64,000 bases of DNA from Phymorhynchus buccinoides. Lineage: Eukaryota > Mollusca > Gastropoda > Neogastropoda > Raphitomidae. The notes beneath the pieces were generated by a model. It was not told the DNA's origin. It did not search any database and saw only the letters and a list, made by a program, of their open reading frames with translations. The stretch lies in the NCBI GenBank assembly GCA_017654935.2, contig CM065704.1, forward strand, positions 20,241,539 to 20,305,538, in the 5' to 3' direction. The position numbers and the translations under genes were made by a program. Positions 33,725-44,557 of the stretch are shown one piece after another. Within the stretch, counting starts at the first letter, position 1, and every line of letters starts with the position of its first letter.

Positions 33725-35395
33725 ACTTTGTCAGAAGATGGATGATGGGATAGTCTGTGAGAAAGATGGTGGGAAAGTATGTGAGAAAGATGTGGGGGAA
33801 AGTCTGTGAGAAAGATGGGGGAAGTATGTGAGAAAGGTGGGGAAAGTCTGTGAGAAAGGTGGGGGGAATCTGTGAGAAAGGTGGGGCTAGTCTGTGAGAA
33901 AGGTGGGGAAAGTCTGTGAGGAAGATGGGGAAAGTCTGTGAGAAAGATGGGGGAAAGTCTGTGAGAAAGGTGGTGGGAAAGTCTGTGAGGAATATGGGGG
34001 GGAATATGTGAGAAAGATGGTGGGAAAGTCTGTGAGAAAGATGGTGGGAAAGTCTGTGAGGAAGATGGGGGGAAAGTCTGTGAGGAAGATGGGGGAAATC
34101 TGTGAGAAAGATGGTGGGAAAGTCTGTGAGAAAGGTGGTGGGAATGTCTGTGAGAAAGGTGGGGAAAGTCTGTGAGAAAGGTGGGGATAGTCTGTGAGAA
34201 AGGTGGGGAAAGTCTGTGAGAAAGATGGGGGAAAGTCTGTGAGAAAGATGGGTGGAAAGTATGTGAGAAAGATGGTGGGAAAGTCTGTGAGAAAGATGGT
34301 GGGAAAGTCTGTGAGAAAGATGGGGAAAGTCTGTGAGGAAGATGGGGGAAAGTCTGTGAGGAAGATGGGGGGAAAGTCTGTGAGAAAGATGGGGGAAGTC
34401 TGTGAGAAGATGGGGGGAAAGTCTGTGAGAAAGATGGGGAAAGTCTGTGAGGAAGATGGGGGGAAAGTCTGTGAGAAAGATGGGGAAAGTCTGTGAGGAA
34501 GATGGTGGGTAAGTCTGTGAGAAAGATGTGGGGGGAAGTCTGTGAGGAAGATGGGGGAAGTCTGTGAGAAAGATGGGGACAGTCTGTGAGGAAGATGGGG
34601 GAAGTCTGTGAGAAAGATGGGGGGAAAGTCTGTGAGAAAGATGGGGGGAATGTCTGTGAGAAAGATGGGGGAAGTCTGTGAGGAAAGATGGGGGGAAGTC
34701 TGTGAGAAAGATGGGGACAGTCTGTGAGAAAGATGGGGGAAGTCTGTGAGAAAGATGGGGGGAAAGTCTGTGAGAAAGATGGGGGGAAAGTCTGTGAGAA
34801 AGATGGGGGAAAGTCTGTGAGAAAGATGGGGGAAGTCTGTGAGGAAGATGGGGGGAAAGTCTGTGAGAAAGATGGGGGGAAAGTCTGTGAGAAAGATGGG
34901 GGAAGTCTGTGAGGAAGATGGGGGGAAGTGTGTGAGGAAGATGGTAGGAAAGTCTGTGAGAAAGGTGGGGAAAGTCTGTGAGGAAGATGGGGAAAAGTCT
35001 GTGAGAAAGATGGTGGAAGTCTGTGAGAAAGATGGGGGAAGTCTGTGAGGAAGATGGGGGGAAAGTCTGTGAGAAAGATGGGGGAAAGTCTGTGAGAAAG
35101 ATGGGGAAAGTCTGTGAGAAAGATGGGGGGAAAGTCTGTGAGAAAGATGGGGGAAGTCTGTGAGAAAGATGGGGGAAGTCTGTGAGAAAGATGGGGGAAG
35201 TCTGTGAGAAAGATGGGGGGAAAGTCTGTGAGAAAGATGGGGGAAGTCTGTGAGGAAGATGGTGGGAAGTCTGTGAGGAAGATGGGGGGAAAGTGTGTGA
35301 GAAAGATGGTGGGAAAGTCTGTAAGAAAGGTGGGGAAAGTCTGTGAGGAAGATGGGGGAAAGTGTGAGAAAGATGGGGAAAGTCTGTAAGAAAGA
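33725..35395. repeat. 23-24-bp minisatellite array (~70 units)
   Basis: Tandem of AAAGTCTGTGAGAAAGATGG plus a variable G-run (GGG to GGGGG), giving units of 21-24 bp. Common variants are GAAAGA/GGAAGA, GGTGGG and GATGGTGGG. The minus strand has no stops in any frame, so 500-600-codon frames of PSFSQTFP / FLTDFPPI / HLSHRLSP appear. When the unit is 24 bp the period is 8 residues. There is no start context, signal or flanking coding sequence, so I treat it as non-coding. Confidence 0.92.
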
Positions 35396-35427
35396 CGGAA
35401 CAAGTGAGAATATGGAAAATCTCTGAT

Positions 35428-35556
35428 AGTCTGTTGGCGTAGAGTGGCATAGAAGTAACGCGTTCGCCTCGTGCACAGTAAACCCGAGTTTGAAGCTGGG
35501 TACAGGGGATTTTTCCTCTTACTTTGCACTAGGCCTTATGGTCTGAACGTGGAGTA

Positions 35557-35587
<31 letters not shown>

Positions 35588-35648
35588 GTGCCCATGCACT
35601 TAGCACACTTTAAACCCAGTGGCAACGAAAAATTTGTCATTTGGTCAA

Positions 35649-35655
<7 letters not shown>
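35428..35655 (+). mobile_element. tRNA-derived SINE with conserved central block
   Basis: Starts with a tRNA-like head: a box-A-like TGGCGTAGAGTGGCATAGAA at 35434 and a box-B-like GAGTTTGAAGCT at about 35486. A body follows with TTCGGATGAGACAATAAACC (about 35558) and GAGGTCCTGTGTGC, and it ends next to a CA tract at 35654. From memory the central block is the one shared by a SINE superfamily widespread in molluscs and other metazoans. That name is not verified here. It would be transcribed by RNA polymerase III from the internal boxes and mobilised by a LINE. Confidence 0.7.
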
Positions 35656-35696
<41 letters not shown>

Positions 35697-35748
35697 ACAC
35701 ACACACACACAATTGACACACACACACACACACAACACACACACACCA
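35654..35748. repeat. (CA)n microsatellite at SINE 3' end
   Basis: CA dinucleotide repeat directly following the SINE, with one AATTGA interruption. It may have grown from the SINE tail. Confidence 0.93.
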
Positions 35749-35759
35749 CCCTCCCTCCT

Positions 35760-36225
35760 CATAAGCACACAAACATTATTTTCCTCTTCGGTAGAGGTTT
35801 ACAAACAAACAAAAAGAAAGAAACAAAGATAAACCGTCGCCACGGGGCTAACGGTACATAATCTCAAGAAGTCTCTTTCCCTGCCCCCCCACCCCATCAA
35901 TCTCTGCCCTCCCCTTTCCCCCTCTTTTCTCTTCCTTTTGTCTGAGTAAACGTTTTTATTTTAATGCTGAGACAGCCACATTCTGGGCTTCATAAATATA
36001 TAAAGATTACTAAGTACTTTTTTTTAAGAAAATGCTACAGCCAACTTGCCGAGGGTAAGACAGAGCGAATAAGAATGACGTCATGAATATAATGACGTCA
36101 TAAATATAATGGCGTCATATTAATAAACTTGTACGTTAGCATCCAGAGGCAACACAACTGTGTGTTAAATTTCGTTTGTGTGGCCTTCATAGGTAGGCCG
36201 ATAACGTTTTGATCACTTGTACATC
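35760..36225. other. Unassigned region
   Basis: No gene seen. Contains three close ATGACGTCATAAATATAAT-like repeats at about 36074-36122 (TGACGTCA is a CRE-type palindrome) and a C-rich patch at 35880-35930. Confidence 0.5.
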
Positions 36226-36780
36226 CTCTGTCACTAGCCTAGAAGAAGGGCGCTTGATATTCGATGATTTGTGCATGCATGATTGTCAAAGGCAAACTAA
36301 CCCAAGGCTGCAGCATAAAGCTATAGCGCCTACTAAGCACTTTAAAAAGACCAAGGATCTCAATATCTCATTTTGACAAATCCATTTAAACAGCACAGCG
36401 TTGTGTTACTCAATAAGAAGGCGATTGATGGAAGGGCACAGATGGTCACCAAAGGCCAACTAGCCCCAAGGCTGCAGTACAGAGCTGTGCAGCTCCTCAC
36501 ACACACTAAAAAAAAGTCAGTAGAGTTCAAAATATCATTACGAAAATTCAATTTCTTCCTTTTCTGCATTCATATAATCAATCACTTGATTAGAAGCAAG
36601 ACACTTGTTTTCGGGACATAGATAGCTGAAAAAGGCTAACTAGCCACAAGGCTGCAGCACAGAACAACACAATGCATTCTGAGCAATTTAACAAGTCCAC
36701 TAAGCTCAGGATCTTGTTTTGCCAATTACATCGATATCAAATAGCTTTCTGTCACTTGATTAGAAGCAAAGTTATTGCAG
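36226..36780. repeat. Three diverged ~170-bp tandem repeats
   Basis: Each copy contains CAAAGGCNAACTA...CCAAGGCTGCAGNACAGA followed by a GGATCTY...TTTTG(A/C)CAA stretch. The core blocks are at about 36290, 36450 and 36630. A TTGATTAGAAGCAAG block recurs at about 36588 and 36758. No coding capacity. Confidence 0.65.
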
Positions 36781-37560
36781 TTTGAATATTTGCTGGGATT
36801 TCCAAAAATTGCGTTATGCAAAAGTATAGTTGAAAATCGATATTTTCCGTATCTTTGGCATCCGATTTTACGAAAACATAAATAATGTTAATGACTGAAA
36901 AAATCCCATGCATTGTGCATGTTGGTAACAAACTGTACCATGCATTTGAAGTGTTTTTGTGAGGTAAATATGTTTTATGGTTCGGCAATTTTCAAGGGTA
37001 CGTAAAATGACCCCTAAAATTTAAATATTAAAATATTCGTAACTCGAAAACCAACAATAGCACAAAAACGTTTTTCGTATCTTTGTAATCAGGATAAACA
37101 GTTCTATCACACTATTCTAAAAGCTAGTTGCGATGTCAGCTTTCAAAAATCCGTTTGGAATAGCTACAGTAATTCACAGTACATTTCACCACAGACGTAG
37201 TAAAATCGGCAATTTTCATCTCTATTTTTGCTTACTTTGTTTGCATGCCAAGTGTGAGTGTTTGGTATTGTTGGACACAACAAGTCTCTAGCATTAACAT
37301 CACGTTTCTTTGACTATTGTACCCATTTTCACACCAAAAATACATGAATACAAACATACCCATCTTGTTCCAATAGTGTTTTTTTCTCCTCTTTGCTTGA
37401 CTATTGGCCGCCGGCTTTCGGTTAGTCTTTTCAAAAGCTGCTTGTGACAAATTTAGACCATTTTTGCTCAAGGGAAAGCACTCAGAAGACAGATAACTGA
37501 TTGCTGAATATAGTTAAAGAAGGTGTTTTTCCCTTAGACCATACTTAGACGTGCACTGTT
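36781..37560. other. Unassigned AT-rich region
   Basis: No gene, repeat or site I can support. All open frames are short and without motifs. Confidence 0.5.
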
Positions 37561-37601
37561 CATAGTCAAAGTCACCACACGTATATGCGTGCTGTGTGAA
37601 T

Positions 37602-37762
37602 GCCCAAAATGTACCAATTGGTACATTTGGGGCAACATGTCCGCCCAAAATGTACCAATGTGCAATTTTGGTACATTTTGGGCGACCGTGTTGCCCAAAA
37701 TGTACCAATTGGGACATTTTGGGCAGAAGTGTTGCCCAAAAAACAATTGGTACATTTTGGGC
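37602..37762. repeat. Cluster of four GCCCAAAATGTACC palindromes
   Basis: Near-perfect palindromes at 37602-37633, 37643-37683, 37693-37725 and 37733-37762. Each has GCCCAAAATGTACCAATTGG on one side and its complement on the other, with differing centres. Each could form a hairpin with a stem of about 14-16 bp. Confidence 0.85.
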
Positions 37763-37862
37763 AATGCTTGTTCATTTTAAAGAAGAAACTATAAGGTTGA
37801 AGGAAAAACTTAATGGATTGGAATGTTATCTGCTTGACAAAACTACAAAATTTACAGAAAAC

Positions 37863-38830
37863 TGACCACTGGTCACTCTTACTGACCAATGGTCATTTAC
37901 GTTATAAACAGCACAGAGTATGTTATAAAGCATCAATACGGATTTAAATAGCGAAAACACAGGTTTTCCATCAATCTGACCACTAGTCATTGTCTGACCA
38001 CTGGTCATTTACGTTGTAAAACGCACAGAACCACTTATAGCACATCAATACAGAGTCAAAAACTGAAGTTATGATATTCACTTCAAACTGACCACTGGTC
38101 ACTCTTTTTGACAAGTGGTCATCGACGTTATTAAAAGCTAAGAAGCACTTATATCTCATTATAAGTTAATTAATGAAATTGCGGGTTTGTCATCAAACTG
38201 ACCACGAGTTATATATATAATCTGCAAATTATATCAAAGTGACCACTGGTCACCCGTGGTCAGTATGAGTGACGTATATTTTAAAAAACTGCATCAAACT
38301 GACCACTGGTCACTCTTGCTGACCAGTGGTCATCTACGTTATAAAAAGAACAAAAGCACTTATAACATAAAAAAGAGTTAAAAAGTAAAAGCACGGATTT
38401 ATCATTAAACTGACCACTGGTCATTATTGTCCTGACCACAGGTCATCTACGTTGTAAAAAGCACAGAAGCACTATTCAATACAGAATCAAATACGGAAAT
38501 TACATCACATTGACCACTGGTCATTCCAGCTGACCACTGGTCATGTACATTGTAAAAATAACAGAAGCAAATAAAACACTGAATATATTTTGTTTTAATG
38601 TCCACTGGTCTTCTGTACTAACCATTGGCCATCTACGTTGTAAAGGGTACAGAAGCATCCCTGAAACATCATTACGCAACCGAATAGAAATATTTTTGCA
38701 ATTTACATCAAAATGACCATTGGTCACGTTGGTCATCGACGTACTTTGTACACAGATAGTCATTAGAAGAAGCAGGCGCACAGAAAAATGTGCTATTTAC
38801 ACGAAACTGGCCAATGGTCTCCTGGGGGGT
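37863..38830. repeat. Tandem array of paired TGACCACTGGTCA palindromes
   Basis: About nine or ten units of roughly 100-112 bp, at about 37863, 37977, 38089, 38240, 38300, 38410, 38511, 38601, 38713 and 38805. A typical unit has two copies of TGACCANTGGTCA separated by 4-9 bp, then TCTACGTTATAAAAAGCACA, then AT-rich sequence with CATCAATACAGAG. The palindrome is the best conserved part of the unit; the spacers drift. Confidence 0.85.
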
Positions 38831-38946
38831 GGGGGCGGGGGCGCTCATTGTCACTGAACTGATATCACAATGCATTACGTTTTAACATCACATACACGTT
38901 TGTCGTCTGGTCCTTCAATTGGGTTCTTTAACAATGAGCAGGCATT

Positions 38947-39037
38947 GCCCAAAATTACAAATTTTGAAAACATTTGCCCAAAATATACAATGGTACATTT
39001 TGGGCAAACATGTCCGCCCAAAATGCACATTTTGGGC
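38947..39037. repeat. Second cluster of GCCCAAAATG palindromes
   Basis: Palindromes at 38976-39005 and 39016-39037, plus a decayed one at 38947. They are related to the cluster at 37602-37762 and share the 19-mer AACATGTCCGCCCAAAATG with it in the same orientation. Confidence 0.8.
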
Positions 39038-39149
39038 GGACATGGTATTTGGCATTCACGTTCTGCGTACCGAATGGAGGAAGCTTCTATCACGCATATG
39101 TGCGTGCTATGTGGTGAAAAATTAATAAGCTCTCTATTCCACTGTCTAC

Positions 39150-39605
39150 TGTCTCTCTTTCTGTGTCTCTCGTCCTCCTCTCTGGGTCTCTCCCTCCTAT
39201 TCTCCTCTCCTTATTCTCTTTATGTAGTCTTCCTTGCGTGATTCCTTTTGGGGGCGGGGATGAGGGGTCTCCTCTATGTTCTTCACAAAACTGGTCTTCC
39301 TCCTCTCTTCTCTCTTGGTCTCCTAATGATCTTTTCTCTATCTCTCTACTCTCTATGTATCTCAGATGGAACATTGACTAAGCAAACTTTCTTCTCCTCC
39401 CTATTGGGTTTTTCTCTCTTCTTCCTTTGCGTCATCTCTAACTCAACTCTTAAAGTTCCTATTCTTCCTGCCTTCCTACGCTCTCTCTCCTCCTCCACTC
39501 CCTTTCTCCTCTTCCCCTCATCGTTATCTCCTCTGTTTTCCTAATCCCTCTCCTCTCTTTACTCTATCTCCTCTTTCTCTCTCTCTTCTATCCTGTCATC
39601 CCTTT

Positions 39606-39655
<50 letters not shown>

Positions 39656-39670
39656 CTCTCTCTCTCGTCT

Positions 39671-39718
<48 letters not shown>
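39150..39718. repeat. CT-rich tract ending in (CT)n
   Basis: Pyrimidine-rich sequence (39150-39600) grading into nearly pure CT dinucleotide repeats at 39608-39716. No gene. Confidence 0.88.
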
Positions 39719-39719
<1 letters not shown>

Positions 39720-39720
<1 letters not shown>

Positions 39721-40075
39721 GCAAACCTTACACGTCAACTACATATTCATATTATGTAAACAGATAACAAGATACACAGGCAATAATACTGCGAGTGATT
39801 TTCCGTGTGATAGAGGATCAAGATGATGATTCAGATCAATAAACTACATCATATGAATACTGATATAAATAAAATTGAGAAAATGTGATCAAGGAAACCA
39901 AAACAGACAAATAAGTAGGTTACCTTTTTGTAACACAGTATAAAACTTGATAGAAGGACATGATCAAACTTAAGATTATATTAATCATTAAGATGGTTTC
40001 TTAAAAAAATCATCATGGAACTTAACCAGGCAACCGTCACCCAGACGTAGACCAAACGGAAGCAAAAAAATACAC
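39720..40075. other. Unassigned AT-rich sequence
   Basis: No coding signal or repeat recognised. Confidence 0.5.
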
Positions 40076-40535
40076 TTAGAAGAATAGTGTAGTAAACATC
40101 AACTTTAATCTATGATTACAAAACGTTATATTCATGAGGTGAGTTCTTCTTTTTCTAAATAGATCCTGTTTTATGCATTTCAATTGTTTGGTAAACAATG
40201 TTCCATACGTTTCACCCTGAATAAAGAAAACTTGATTTGTAACATTGTTTTTGCTCGAGGGAAGGATACTTAGTGAAGAGTGATGTCTATTTGCGTTGGT
40301 TTTAAAAGTAGCCCTCATCTTTTCGGCGCAAGCATTGCCGTTCACAAGTATGCATAACATATTGCTTATAAAAAAAAGTCTGTTGTGAAGTGTTAATGTG
40401 TTTAGGATTTTGGTAGCCATCACTTGTAAGGAACTTGGATTTTACAAAATAATTTAACAGCTTTTGATACATACGAGAACCAATTTTCACATTGGTATCA
40501 CTACAGTTATCCCACAATGGTCGACGCATAATCAA
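40076..40535 (-). pseudogene. LINE RT C-terminal remnant
   Basis: On the minus strand two overlapping frames read LWDNCSDTNVKIGSRMYQKL, then LFFISNMLCILVNGNACAEK, then VFFIQGETYGTLFTKQLKC. This is the layout of the RT-distal end of Jockey/CR1-type LINE proteins: an IDYASTxWDxC block, then a hydrophobic 'LxxxKxxLFxxKxLxG' block, then the 'GxxLWNxLP' region. One frameshift at about 40420 separates the parts. The endonuclease and palm are absent, so it is a 5'-truncated relic. Not LINE-A. Confidence 0.65.
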
Positions 40536-40777
40536 TCAATGAAGAATGTGGACATTAAAGAAGAGTTTACGAAATGAATATCTAATAAGTTTGATTAGTC
40601 AATTGGAATGTTTTTTTTGATTGAAAGACGTTTCCCAAGGATACAATCTGATCAGCCAAGAGATATCTTGTCAACAATGATGCCTAATATTTTATGAGTC
40701 ACTCTTCAATTTGGTTATTTGTATACATTTTGTATAGATGTTGACCCGCAATAGAATGTATATGTCACAGGGAAAAA

Positions 40778-40915
40778 TTTGGAATCGGGAAAATTCGAAT
40801 TGTCCGAGTTTGGGAAAAATTCGAATCTTCCGGGAAATTTTGGAATTCTGATTTTTCCGCATTGGTCTCAGTAAATTTCAGAATTCTGATGTTTCCCTAG
40901 GTCCGAATTTTCCCT
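40778..40915. repeat. GGAAAATTCGGAAT-type palindromic repeat, copy 1
   Basis: Iterated AAAATTCGAATTGTCC, AAAATTCGAATCTTCC, TTTGGAATTCTG and TCAGAATTCTGA words, many self-complementary at AATT or GAATTC. Related to the better preserved cluster at 49252-49494. Confidence 0.65.
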
Positions 40916-40925
40916 AGATTACATC

Positions 40926-41317
40926 GAAGAATGTGTGTGACAGAGAAAAACTTAACACTTAAAAATGTTGAATGTGGATGAATCTGAAACAAGCATTACA
41001 ATCATCGAAAATGACGACAGGAATATAACAAACCAAAAGTAATAATTATATGATAATAATTAATACATGATTTAAACAATAGTATTCAAATGATTAAAAG
41101 TGCTATATACTTGTACCAGTCAAAACTAACAAGATCCAAACAACATAAAACAAAATCATAACACATGTTAAAATATAAGCTTACACCCAACCATGCGCAC
41201 TACCGCACGTGCAACAGGCGCTCACACACGCACACATGCACGCACTCCACGTATGCGGGCACACATGCGCGCTGCGCTCCACCTATAGATCTAAGAGAGA
41301 GATGAGAGATCAGAAGA

Positions 41318-41353
<36 letters not shown>

Positions 41354-41515
41354 TTCTCGTAGCGTGAAGCGAAAGCACACCGATATTGTGATTCATATTT
41401 CATACAGATTAACTTGAGAGAACAGACAGACAAACTGACAGCAGCGAGGTATATGAAGAGATGTGGCTGTCCTTTTTGTCATCAAATAAACACTCATAGC
41501 TTGAGGAGGAAATTG
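40926..41515 (+). repeat. Direct ~0.6-kb duplication, copy 1
   Basis: Aligns in the same orientation with 48305-48965. Shared blocks include ATCATCGARAATGACGACAG, ATATAAGCTTACAMCCAACC, GACAGACAGACAAACTGACA, GAGGTATATGAAGAGATGTG and TCCTTTTTGTCATCAAAT. This copy has an internal (GA)n at 41316-41350. Non-coding; it may be a dispersed repeat family. Confidence 0.8.
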
Positions 41516-41534
41516 TCAGAATTGTTCATTGTTA

Positions 41535-41622
41535 AGGTACAAGGTTGCAATTTGGCAGATGGTTGCTTATGATGTGTCTATGAATTCCTGAGGTAGTGAC
41601 ATTTGCAATTCAGCCTTAACCG
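41535..41622. repeat. Partial unit of the ~155-bp satellite, left of LINE insertion
   Basis: GCAATTTGGCAGATGGTTGC...ATGATGTGTCTATGAATTCCTGAGGTAGTGACATTTGCAATTCAGCCTTAACC matches the end of the satellite unit at 44628-46114. The sequence resumes as AACCTTTCAGTGCC after the LINE at 44628. Confidence 0.75.
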
Positions 41623-41649
41623 GTAACCCTCGGCCTACCCGGGCGGCGG

Positions 41650-44285
41650 CAATCGCGTTTGTGGTGTGTGGACGCTGTTGCCCCTTCGATTTCCACTACT
41701 CCGACTCTCCTTCCCCCACTATTCTTACGAACTTGTGCACCTCACTCTCTCTTCACCCCGATCTTCCCTTCACCTGTTGCCTGTAACGCCCCCCTCCCAG
41801 CAAGAAGAAACCAGGTGAAAGATCACTCTTCCTGGACTGAACTTCCCGACTTGCTTAGAGCACATGACTCTTTGAAAGCGCGTTCAGTACGGTGGGGCGA
41901 CTTTCAACTTCACTGGGACAAATCCATTCAAACAGCTACACAGCGCGTTGAGGGACCTTTTTGAGTCTTCTGTGTTTGAACAGTCCGTCAACTCCCCCAC
42001 TCACAGATCCGGTCATGTTCTCGACTGGTCGTCCATCCTGATGGCGATCTGGTCGAATCAGGGACACCCCCAGTATGACCCTCGACCTCTGACCCACTAC
42101 GCTGTCCTAACCCAACTCAAGATCTCCATTCCTGCCAAGCCTCCCAGGTACGTGGAGACCAGGGACTTCGCCTCCATCGACCTCGAAGCCTTCAGAGCTG
42201 ATCTGCTGGTGTCTCTCCACTCGGTGCCAACTCCCTCTGCTGAGAAGTTTCATGTCCTTCTCCTGGACGTCATTGACCGCCACGCCCCTGTGCTTCGACG
42301 CAGAGTCTCCAGCCGTCCACCCTCGCCCTGGTTCCCAGCTGTCGCCTCCTAAGTGCTGGACGCTAAACGAGATAGGCGTATGGCAGAAAGACAATGAATC
42401 AAAACTAAGCTGGAAATTTATAAACAGATATTGCAAATTGCAAACGATGTTGTTAATGAAATTGTACAACAGGCTGTCAGTGTACTACAATGCGAAAATA
42501 GCAACATGCACTACCATCAAGCAGCTGTTCAATGTCACAGATGCACTGATGGGGAGATCGAAATCATCCCCACTTCCTTCTTCTGTCATGTCTTTCTGAT
42601 CTGCCCCAAACATTTAGTGACTTTTTTACTGGCAAAATCAGAATTCTCCGAGGTAGCACCTGGACTCTCAGCTGTACCAGTACCTGCATGTTCATTATGC
42701 CTCTTTTACTGCAATCCTTTTACAGGTTTCGGAGCCTGTACTAACCACTTGGTTAAAGATGTATCCAGAAAACTGCTATTAAGACATGTGTGCTTCGATC
42801 CTTCCTCCTCTTGCTATCTGCAGTCATGGAGATCTGTGCCTTGCCGATACCGGGCTATTGTAATGAATCCACTAACTTCAGGCCGCTTTCATCTGCACTA
42901 AAAACTGCTATCGTTCGACATCTGCTCAAGAAATCTTCTGTAGACCTGAAAACCTGAAAAAACTACCGTCTGTTTCCAACCTTTCCTTTTTTGTCTTAAA
43001 AATCATTGAAAAAGATCGCTCTCTCCAACTCCAGATCCACCTTGACCGCAATAATTACTCTATCCTTGCAGTCGAATGCCTATCGCATGGATCACAGTAC
43101 CGAAAAACAGCTCTCCGAAAATAGTTCAATGATCTCTCGTGCTCCGATTGATGGTCAGATCTCTCTTCTTCCCTAATAGACTGTCCTCTGCCTTTGACAC
43201 TTACGATCACCAAACGCTTCTATCTCGATTCAACATACCTTTGGCGTCTTCGACACAGCACTCTCGTGTTGCATTGCTATCTCTCTGATTCGCACTCAAA
43301 AAAGTGTCGCTCGTTAAGGGCCTTTCTTTCTCTCGTTCAGCTGCTTGGAGATCGGTGTCCTCAGGGTCTTTCTTGGGACCTATCTCTTTCCTTTATACAC
43401 AACCATTTCCGACATTGTTTCTCATAGCAATTCCATCACGCTTCTTGACGACAACCAGATTTATCGTCTTGCAGATCCCTTCTCTGTTCCATCCATTATT
43501 CAACGTACACAATCCTGCATGCTGACATTAAATTTAATGGAGACTAACAACAAGCTCCAAACTGAACCAATGGTTAAAGCAGAAAATGATTGTCATTGTA
43601 CCCAAAGAAACTCTTGTCAGCCAAACTCTGTCCCACTCCATCAGTTAGAAAACTCTCTGATTCCACACTTTACATGTACGCAATCTTGGGTCACACTTGA
43701 TCAGACTTTCTCCTTTCAAACCAGATTTCTTCTGTCTGTCGTGCTTGTACGTAGAACTCGGCGCATTGGACTGTAAGACATCTTCTTTCCGATGAAGCTA
43801 CCAAAACTTCATCTAGCCTTCTTGCTCTCCAGATAGATTACTGTAAATTCCTTTCTGCTCGGCTTGCCCACAACAAATGTTCTCGACAAACGTTTTATAA
43901 AAAAAAATAAAAACAATGCTGATCGCCTTGTACTGAGGAGCTCCAAATTCTCTCATTCTACCCATATGCTTGAATCTCTTCCCTGGCTTTCCTGTTGGAA
44001 AGCGTATCGACTACAAGCTCTCTCGCTCTGTACAAGTCCCTGAATGGTCTTGCTCCGTCTTATCTACTGTGATCTCCTGAACTTTACACACCTCTTAGAC
44101 AGTTACGCTCCTCTGCTGACATTTGTCTCCTCAAGATCCTTCGTTACCCGCACCAGGACTCCACGAGTGAACGTTCCTTCTCTTTTCAGGCCCCTTACTT
44201 GAAACAAACCCTCTTCCTCTCCGTTCTGCCAACTCCCTTTCTTCATTAAGTCTTCCCCAAAACCACTCTCTTCAAACTCGTAGCC
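41650..44285 (+). pseudogene. LINE-C endonuclease/RT, degenerate
   Basis: Fragments in shifting frames: the endonuclease part DHSSWTELPDLLRAHDSLKA with a decayed GDFQLHWD, then SPTHRSGHVLDW, then the linker FHVLLLDVIDRHAPVLRRRV followed by SPWFPAV. Around 43170-43460 RT pieces remain, corresponding to the LDLSAAFDTIDH, GDRCPQGLSW (QG block) and SVLGP regions. The end near 44200 resembles the terminal block found in the 50.6- and 55.8-kb copies. Many stops and frameshifts; clearly dead. Other short frames in this interval are shadows. Confidence 0.75.
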
Positions 44286-44557
44286 TGCCTCTGTTCTTTT
44301 GAAAAGTCATTTTGTCCCTTTCTTGCGCGTGTGTTTGTGTCCAGTGTGTGGTTTGTGCGGGCGTGTGTTGTGTTGTTGTGTTGGTGTGGTGTGGTGTGTG
44401 GTGGTGGTTTGTTTGTGGTGCGCGTTTGTATTCGTGCGCGCGCGATGTGTGTGTGCATGCGAGGAATCTTCGACATTCTATATTTTCCACTGCTTGTTGT
44501 TGTTGTTGTTGTTGTTTGTCTGTGGTTGTGGGTGGTATTAATTTATTTGTTATTATT

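Larger units (their letters stand above)
37573..39116. mobile_element. Possible fold-back element built of palindromes
   Basis: The left edge CACCACACGTATATGCGTG (37573-37591) and the reverse complement of the right edge (39091-39116: CACCACATAGCACGCACATATGCGTG) share CACCACA and CATATGCGTG. Just inside each edge a GAATGCC leads into clusters of GCCCAAAATG palindromes. AACATGTCCGCCCAAAATG is present in both clusters. The 1.1-kb interior is a separate tandem array. There is no transposase and no clear target duplication, so the element call is tentative; a composite satellite is the alternative. Confidence 0.45.

Noticed and set aside
35428..35510. Functional tRNA gene
   Set aside because: Box A and box B resemblance is only partial, no cloverleaf with a proper acceptor stem is apparent, and a SINE body follows. 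It is the head of a SINE.
33649..35529. 626-codon minus-strand frame of PSFSQTFP repeats
   Set aside because: All three minus frames are open because the 23-24-bp unit lacks stops. Unit length varies, so no frame is maintained, and the flanks are non-coding.
37602..38830. CRISPR-like array of repeats and spacers
   Set aside because: Repeats are palindromic and paired, spacers are related to each other, no cas genes exist, and the genome is eukaryotic.
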